DNA from: an uncultured Clostridia bacterium
Lineage (GTDB): Bacteria; Bacillota_A; Clostridia; TANB77; CAG-508
NCBI GenBank assembly: GCA_947628465.1
Contig: CANQZZ010000044.1
Coordinates: forward strand, 1-9,666
Direction of reading: 5' to 3'
Length of the DNA: 9,666 nucleotides
In this document: piece after piece, positions 4,949 to 9,666 of the stretch
Position numbering within the stretch: the first letter of the stretch is position 1
How the letters are laid out: each line of letters opens with the position of its first letter
Notes under the pieces: generated by a model
Databases searched by the model: none
Told to the model about the DNA's origin: nothing
Seen by the model: only the letters and a program-made list of their open reading frames with translations
Made by a program: the position numbers and the translations under genes

Positions 4949-6790
4949 ATGGTAGATTTAAAACTTGAAAATGATGAAGGGATAGTTAAACAAGCAAATG
5001 ATGTAGAAATGTATAAGGCAAATGATGTTTATGAGGAAATATATGAAATGTATTTAACTAATAAAAATTTAATTTGTTATTATGAAAAATCAAATGGATT
5101 ATTTGCTAAAAGTGAAGAAGTTACAGAAAAATTTCCATTAGAAAGCATAAGAATTGTTAACGATAAATTACAAATCTTTAAAGTGGATGATGATGAGAAT
5201 GGATTGGGCTTACAAATACTTTTTAAAAATGGAGAACGAGTACATTTTGTTTTTGAGAAAAAAAAGGAATTAGAAATTTGGTATAATGCTATTCTAGAAA
5301 CAATTACAGGGAAAAAAATTGAAGTAGATACTCCAAATAATAAAACTATAAAAAATGAAAACACAGTAGTTGGAAGTCTTTTAGGAGCTTTTCAAACTGT
5401 AAAAAATATTGCAAAAGACCAAATAGAAGAAGTAAAAGGAAAAATTGATGATGTAAAAGGTTCATTTATTGAAAATGAAGAAAATGATACAATATCAGAT
5501 AATATAGGTGAAGAAGAACAAAAAGAAGTAGAAAATAATAAGCTAATTAATAACAAAGAACAAGAAGATGTAAAAAAAGCAAATGGTATCAAAGAAGATA
5601 ATGCTATATATTGCAGAAATTGTGGAGCAAAATTAATGCCAAATTCAAAATTTTGTAATCATTGCGGAACATCTCTTGAAAATATAGAAAATGAAGTCAA
5701 AGATATTGAACAAAAAGTTGTTAAAGAAAAAAATGTTGAAGAAAAAGCTGATGTAGAAAATACGAAAAATGAAATAAAAGAAGAAATAATAACAAAACGA
5801 GAAAATGTTTATGATGGAAAAATTCATAAATGTCCAAATTGTGGAGAAGTATTAGATTCATTCGTAGCAAAATGTCCTTCTTGTGGATTTGAATTAAGTA
5901 GACAAGAAATTGCAGAATCTTTAAAAGACTTCATAAATAAAATAAATAAATGTGATGAGGAAATTGCAAGCAATAATCATACTAAAACAGGTTGGTCATC
6001 TTGGAGTAGTTCTAAAAAAATTATGTGGATAATACTTAATATTTTCTTTGTATGTATTCCATTGGTTATATACTTTGTGTTACCATTAGTTTTAATAAAT
6101 AAAACTCCAAAACTAAGTAAAGAAGAAAGACAAATGGCAAATCTAATTGAAAATTTTCCATTTCCAAATGATAGAGAGTCAATTTTAGCAGCATTGGTTT
6201 TTGCAAAAGAAAAAGTAAATTTTTTATCCAATGCAAATATTAATAGGAAATCTGCTTATTGGTTAAGACTATGGTCTACAAAAGCAGTGCAATTAAAACA
6301 AAAAGCAGATATGCTATTCCCAAATGACCCTATTGTAAAGAAAAGTTATGATGACTTAGTAAATGGTGAGAAAAAAGCAGACAAAATATTGAAAACCAAA
6401 TTATTCATAGGTATTATACTATTGATATTAGCAGTGATATTTTTAATATTTCTTTATAATAGTACAAATACAAGTACAGATAAAAAAGATTATAATGCAA
6501 CATTTGAATGGCAAACAAATGGAATATTTGCAAAACTTCCAGAACCTGAAACAGATAATGGAAAAATCACTATAGAAATGGAAAAACAACTTCAAATTGA
6601 ACTATATAATATTTCTTATAACCAATTTGAAGAATATGTAAAAGAATGTAAAGACAATGGCTTTACATATGATGTAAAAAAATTTAATAACTCTTTTAAT
6701 GCAAAAGATAAGGATAATTATAGTTTAAATATAAACTATAAGGATGAAAGTCAAGTAATGACAATTTATCTTGTTTGTTATGATATATAA
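4949..6790 (+). CDS. Membrane protein with PH-like N-terminus, two zinc ribbons and a DUF6591-like C-terminus
   Basis: The product has 613 residues. Residues about 25-120 look like a PH/GRAM-type beta domain ending in an amphipathic helix (KKELEIWYNAILETI). A charged coiled-coil linker follows (about 145-215). Zinc ribbon 1 uses C222/C225 and C236/C239; zinc ribbon 2 uses C295/C298 and C309/C312. Two membrane segments lie at about 358-383 and 484-503, enclosing about 100 probably cytoplasmic residues. The last 100 residues (F-E-W-Q-T-N-G-I-F-A-K-L-P then YVKECKDNGFTYD) resemble the extracellular domain I know as DUF6591. The ribosome site AAGGGGG lies 6 bases before the ATG. The architecture parallels B. 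subtilis YdjG, a zinc-ribbon membrane partner of the SPFH protein YdjI and of PspA, which fits the next gene. Function is otherwise unknown. Confidence 0.72.
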   Translation: MVDLKLENDEGIVKQANDVEMYKANDVYEEIYEMYLTNKNLICYYEKSNGLFAKSEEVTEKFPLESIRIVNDKLQIFKVDDDENGLGLQILFKNGERVHFVFEKKKELEIWYNAILETITGKKIEVDTPNNKTIKNENTVVGSLLGAFQTVKNIAKDQIEEVKGKIDDVKGSFIENEENDTISDNIGEEEQKEVENNKLINNKEQEDVKKANGIKEDNAIYCRNCGAKLMPNSKFCNHCGTSLENIENEVKDIEQKVVKEKNVEEKADVENTKNEIKEEIITKRENVYDGKIHKCPNCGEVLDSFVAKCPSCGFELSRQEIAESLKDFINKINKCDEEIASNNHTKTGWSSWSSSKKIMWIILNIFFVCIPLVIYFVLPLVLINKTPKLSKEERQMANLIENFPFPNDRESILAALVFAKEKVNFLSNANINRKSAYWLRLWSTKAVQLKQKADMLFPNDPIVKKSYDDLVNGEKKADKILKTKLFIGIILLILAVIFLIFLYNSTNTSTDKKDYNATFEWQTNGIFAKLPEPETDNGKITIEMEKQLQIELYNISYNQFEEYVKECKDNGFTYDVKKFNNSFNAKDKDNYSLNINYKDESQVMTIYLVCYDI

Positions 6791-6816
6791 AAATTAAATA
6801 GAAAGGATTGATTTTT

Positions 6817-8175
6817 ATGGGATTATTTAATCAAAAGAATAATGGAGGAGTATTAAATGAAATAAGATGTGATGAACAATCATATCTTATATGGAAATGG
6901 CATCCAAATGGAACACAAGAAGGAGATAATACTAGAGAAAACGCAATACGTTGGGGATCTGTATTAAGAGTAAAAGATGGAGAAGTTGCAGTTTTTGTAT
7001 ATAAACAAAAAAATGGAACCATGCAAGATTTCATTGTTGGACCTTTTGATCAAACAATAAAAACAGCCAACTTTCCTGTATTATCAAGTATTATAGGATT
7101 AGCTTATGATGGTGGAACACCATTTCAAGCAGAAATTTATTTTATAAATCTTGCACACCTAATTCAAACTAAGTTCGCAGTACCATTTTTTGATGTATAT
7201 GACCCTAGATTTGAAGATTTTGGGGTACCTGTTGCAATTAGAGGGTCAATAAATTTTAAGATAACAGATTATAAAGAATTTGTAAAATTACATAAACTTA
7301 ATACATTTAAACTTGAAGAATTTCAAGCACAAGTTCGTGATGCAGTATCTAGATATGTAAAAGATGTAATTGCTAATGTACCTGCTAAAAATAATATTCC
7401 ATTAGTCCAAATTGAAACAAAAACAGCTCAAATAAATGATGAAATTGAAATATATATAAAAGATAGATTTAGAGAAAATTTTGGAGTTGATGTTTCAGGA
7501 GTAGATTTGTCAGCAATAGAAGTAGATAAGACTAGTGAAGGATATAAGGAATTGATGAGTGTTACTAAAGATGTAGCAGGTGCTATTAAAAAAGCAGAAG
7601 TAGAGGCAAAATTAAAAGACATTGAAGGTAATCAAAGAATTGAAATGGAAAACAAAGAAGAAACTCTTAGAATACAAAGGGAAGAAGGACAATATGCTAT
7701 GCATAAAAAGACTCAATCTGATAATATAGGAGCATTTCAAATTGAAAAGCAAACAGAAGTTGGCGTTGCAGGTGCAAATGCATTAGGCAAAATGGGAGAA
7801 AATGGTGCAGGAAATGTTAATTTGTCAGGTGGTAGTGGAGATGGATTTAATCTAGCAGCAATGATGGCAAGTATGGCAGTTGGTGGTGCTGTTGGTCAAA
7901 ATATAGCAGGTTCAATGAATAATATGATGTCAGGAATAAATAATCCACCTCAAACTGAAAAGCCACCAGTTATTCCAACAGAAGAATATTACCTAGCAGT
8001 TGATGGAAAGCCAACAGGTCCATATAGTATAGAAAAATTAAAAGAGATGATTATATCTGGACAATTAACATCTTCTAGTTTATTATGGAAAAAAGGAATG
8101 AAAGAATGGGTAAAAGCAAACACAATAGAAGGATTAAAAGAAGAATTTATGCCACCTGTTCCACCAAGTAATTAA
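6817..8175 (+). CDS. SPFH-domain (YdjI/virion-core-like) protein with C-terminal GYF_2 domain
   Basis: The product has 452 residues from the ATG at 6817, chosen over a TTG at 6808 because AAAGG lies 10 bases before it. Residues about 20-250 form the SPFH region of the YdjI type: IWKWHPNG, RWGSVLRVKDGEVAVFVYKQ, PFFDVYDPRFEDFGVPVAIR, then a beta-rich stretch and a charged helix. SPFH proteins assemble as rings or patches on membranes; YdjI acts with PspA and YdjG in envelope stress. After a Lys/Glu helix (about 250-310) comes a Gly/Ala/Met-rich segment (311-372), then a GYF_2 domain (about 389-443: YYLAVDGKPTGPYS, LLWKKGMKEWVKA), which in other proteins binds proline-rich peptides. Family members often end in a zinc ribbon instead; here the ribbons sit in the upstream partner, 26 bases away in the same operon. 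Confidence 0.88.
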   Translation: MGLFNQKNNGGVLNEIRCDEQSYLIWKWHPNGTQEGDNTRENAIRWGSVLRVKDGEVAVFVYKQKNGTMQDFIVGPFDQTIKTANFPVLSSIIGLAYDGGTPFQAEIYFINLAHLIQTKFAVPFFDVYDPRFEDFGVPVAIRGSINFKITDYKEFVKLHKLNTFKLEEFQAQVRDAVSRYVKDVIANVPAKNNIPLVQIETKTAQINDEIEIYIKDRFRENFGVDVSGVDLSAIEVDKTSEGYKELMSVTKDVAGAIKKAEVEAKLKDIEGNQRIEMENKEETLRIQREEGQYAMHKKTQSDNIGAFQIEKQTEVGVAGANALGKMGENGAGNVNLSGGSGDGFNLAAMMASMAVGGAVGQNIAGSMNNMMSGINNPPQTEKPPVIPTEEYYLAVDGKPTGPYSIEKLKEMIISGQLTSSSLLWKKGMKEWVKANTIEGLKEEFMPPVPPSN

Positions 8176-8212
8176 AAATTTTTAACTATACAATATTTCT
8201 AAAAAAATAAGC

Positions 8213-8233
8213 AAGCGAAATGAATTTTTGCTT
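8213..8233 (-). terminator. Leftward hairpin with a long T-run
   Basis: An 8-bp stem (8213-8220 with 8226-8233, one G-U) closes a 5-base loop. On the minus strand it is followed within four bases by a run of seven T residues (complement of 8201-8207). It is a second terminator behind the gene at 8265-8981. It gives no T-run on the plus strand, so the SPFH operon lacks an obvious terminator of its own. Confidence 0.55.
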
Positions 8234-8251
8234 CAAATCAAAACAACAAAG

Positions 8252-8281
8252 AAGTCCTCTTGCCCTAGAGCAAAAGGACTT
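8252..8281 (-). terminator. Terminator overlapping the end of the unknown gene
   Basis: AAGTCCT (8252-8258) pairs with AGGACTT (8275-8281); after one mismatch four more pairs close a 6-base loop. The stop codon TAG (8267-8265) lies in the loop, so the last codons form one arm. Leftward it runs into CTTTGTTGTTTTGATTT. Confidence 0.6.
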
Positions 8282-8981
8282 CCTTGCGAAATCGGATAGT
8301 TTTTGAAAGTTCTTTTTGTAGAGATTCCAAAGTCGGCTGTTTTGCAATGTTTCTGAAATACAAATCATAGCACTTTATTTGCGCATCCAAAAATGCAATT
8401 TGTTTTTGCAGGCAATCAAGCAAAAGTTGTTTGTTTTTTTCTCGCTCTTGCAAGATTTTTTCTAGGCTAGAACCTACAATATTACTTATTAATTTAGTAG
8501 TATTAGCATCTACAATAAGAGATGTAATCCCCTTCTTTAATAAGTACTTAATTGCATATTTGCCTGTGCCATATTCCATTGCTAATTCACTTACACCAAT
8601 ACCTTCTACGTATTTTTTAGCGATATCCTTAATATCTTTTTCCGAAAAAGAAGATAAAAAGATAATTCTTTGGCGAAGAAGGAATTCATGATGCTTAATT
8701 GTGCCATCCGCATTTTCATTTGGATTGTGTGATTTGTAATTGGCAATAGATTTGGCTCTCAATTTCATGAAAGTCTTATTGTCGACAAGGCAACAAATAA
8801 CTGCAAAATCGCGTGCTTTATAAAATGCGCTTCTTGAAACATTGTACTTTTCACTATAAAATGAACGAGTGCAGTCAAAATCAGAGTTAGCATACTCTTG
8901 TATCATTTTGACTATCAATTCATTTGATAGCGAATGCCGGGTCTTGAAATCTACAAACCGCTTACAAATATCCTTTTTCAT
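8265..8981 (-). CDS. Unrecognised protein with two helix-turn-helix-like segments
   Basis: I do not recognise this 238-residue protein. It is basic, mostly helical and has no signal peptide or membrane segment. Two stretches look like DNA-binding helices: FYSEKYNVSRSAFYKARDFA (41-60) and, after an IKDIAKKYVEG helix, VSELAMEYGTGKYAIKYLLK (130-149), the second similar in layout to resolvase/transposase-type HTHs. The last 70 residues (SSLEKILQEREKNKQLLLDC onward) form a likely coiled coil. AGGAGG lies 8 bases before the ATG and a good promoter precedes it, so it is a single-gene unit, ended by its own terminators. Its DNA seems richer in G+C and in codons such as TTG and CGC than its neighbours, which would fit acquisition by transfer. 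A regulator or an element-encoded DNA-binding protein is possible; nothing more specific can be said. Confidence 0.7.
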   Translation of the reverse strand: MKKDICKRFVDFKTRHSLSNELIVKMIQEYANSDFDCTRSFYSEKYNVSRSAFYKARDFAVICCLVDNKTFMKLRAKSIANYKSHNPNENADGTIKHHEFLLRQRIIFLSSFSEKDIKDIAKKYVEGIGVSELAMEYGTGKYAIKYLLKKGITSLIVDANTTKLISNIVGSSLEKILQEREKNKQLLLDCLQKQIAFLDAQIKCYDLYFRNIAKQPTLESLQKELSKTIRFRKEVLLL

Positions 8982-9034
8982 CGTAATTTCCTCCTTTAAT
9001 TAAAGTATGTAAAAAATGAAGAATTTACAATGAT

Positions 9035-9063
9035 ATTATATACCATTTTATGTAAATAGTCAA
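9035..9063 (-). promoter_or_regulatory. Promoter of the unknown HTH gene with TGTAAA/TTTACA words
   Basis: On the minus strand, TTGACT (9063-9058), 17 bases and TATAAT (9040-9035) form a strong promoter about 40 bases before the ribosome site. The hexamer TGTAAA or its complement occurs at 9008-9013, 9024-9029 and 9051-9056, bracketing the -10 box, so an operator is possible. Confidence 0.7.
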
Positions 9064-9071
9064 CATAATTA

Positions 9072-9141
9072 TTAATACCCGCTTGCAGTTTCAGCCTGCA
9101 TCGTAACTGTAACCACACTTCCCTGTTCTACCTTTTTTCCG
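9072..9141 (-). pseudogene. Out-of-frame remainder of the second PASTA domain
   Basis: In the frame that follows if one base (G at 9141 on the plus strand) is skipped, the sequence reads GKKVEQGSVVTVTMQAETAS then GY and stops at 9072. GTKVEQGSxVT-type endings are the normal last strand of PASTA domains, so this is the lost C-terminus of the penicillin-binding protein. The site lies beside a run of six A (coding strand), where slippage or a sequencing error is common. Confidence 0.8.
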
Positions 9142-9666
9142 TGATGCAACATCTTGACTTACAACTGTACCATATCCATCTATAACTACATTTAAATTAG
9201 CCGATTGCATAGAGTTTAAAACTTCTGAATAACTTTTTCCTCTTAAATCTGGAACTGTTGTAGATGAACGGGTATTGTTATTTGCAGTATACAAATATAT
9301 GGTTGAATTTTGCAATAATGTAACACCAGGTTTTGGAACTTGATCTACAATTAGGGTAGAGTTTTCATCTTCATTTCCTGTTATTTTTACATTAAATCCA
9401 GCAGATTTTAAAATAGATTTAGCTTCAGCTATACTTTTATTTCTTATATCTGGAATTAATGCTGTTTTATTGCTAGATGAAGTATTTTCAGTAATAACAT
9501 TGTTAGATGCAACACCAATATATGGAAGAACTTCTGATAATATTTGTTTTATAACAGGGCCTGCAACTTGACTTCCTTGATGGCTATCGCCTTTAGGATT
9601 ATATATTGCAACTAAAACTACAACTTGAGTATTTACTGTAGGAGACATTGCAATAAATGAAGCTAC
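9091..9666 (-). CDS. C-terminal part of a PASTA penicillin-binding protein (SpoVD/PBP2 type), frameshifted
   Basis: The frame is open to the window edge, so the gene begins outside. The visible part starts at the end of the transpeptidase domain: ASFIAMSPTVNTQVVVLVAI, then YNPKGDSHQGSQVAGPVI, which is typical of class B penicillin-binding proteins that cross-link peptidoglycan on the outer face of the membrane. Two PASTA domains follow: one from about 9465 (ALIPDIRNKSIAEAKSILKS) and one from about 9261 (TVPDLRGKSYSEVLNSMQ). PASTA tails mark SpoVD and PBP2x/2B-like proteins; spore-cortex versus division use cannot be told here. After VVSQDVAS the frame changes to an unrelated RKKGRTGKCGYSYDAG tail and stops at 9091. 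One base fewer near 9141 restores a normal PASTA ending that stops at 9072. The catalytic motifs lie outside the window. Confidence 0.85.
   Translation of the reverse strand, partial: VASFIAMSPTVNTQVVVLVAIYNPKGDSHQGSQVAGPVIKQILSEVLPYIGVASNNVITENTSSSNKTALIPDIRNKSIAEAKSILKSAGFNVKITGNEDENSTLIVDQVPKPGVTLLQNSTIYLYTANNNTRSSTTVPDLRGKSYSEVLNSMQSANLNVVIDGYGTVVSQDVASRKKGRTGKCGYSYDAG

Overview
The window reads as a low-GC Bacillota genome, most likely a Clostridia-type and probably gut-associated bacterium. The base composition is strongly AT-rich outside the tRNAs. Genes carry strong AGGAGG-type ribosome sites, and promoters fit TTGACA-17-TATAAT closely. The right edge holds a PASTA-bearing penicillin-binding protein of the SpoVD/PBP2 kind. 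The middle holds pilin-like and C-type-lectin-like surface proteins of a sort I know from uncultured gut Clostridia. The lineage is inferred; nothing here fixes a species.

Layout, left to right. At 1-15 only the first codons of a leftward gene are visible. At 135-382 a strong promoter drives a tRNA-Gly(TCC), followed by an intrinsic terminator and a second tRNA-Gly that has a damaged anticodon stem. At 383-1673 lies an islet: a leftward MazF/PemK-like gene with a helical insertion, a possible small RNA converging on its 3' end, and a non-coding stretch ending in an 18-bp hairpin. At 1674-4439 two leftward genes appear to form an operon. The first is a 649-residue pilin-like protein with three tandem repeats of about 150 residues. 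The second is a secreted protein of about 239 residues whose C-terminus has the marks of a diversity-generating-retroelement (DGR) variable region. At 4485-4721 there are divergent promoters. At 4722-8175 a rightward three-gene operon encodes a small XRE-type regulator, a double zinc-ribbon membrane protein, and an SPFH/YdjI-like protein with a C-terminal GYF_2 domain. At 8265-8981 there is an unrecognised leftward gene with two helix-turn-helix-like segments. At 9072-9666 is the 3' end of the penicillin-binding protein, with a frameshift in its second PASTA domain.

How the parts may work together. The surface operon looks like a display module: a membrane-anchored pilin-like scaffold plus a secreted lectin-fold partner whose tip is hypermutable. 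No reverse transcriptase or template repeat is inside the window, so that part is inferred from composition. The rightward operon resembles the membrane-stress sets built around SPFH proteins and zinc-ribbon membrane partners (Bacillus subtilis YdjG/YdjI), here under a regulator whose leader is a short hairpin with the ribosome site in its loop. The points most worth a second look are the putative variable region at 1710-1781, the toxin-like islet with its convergent RNA, the regulator leader hairpin, the second tRNA, and the penicillin-binding protein frameshift.
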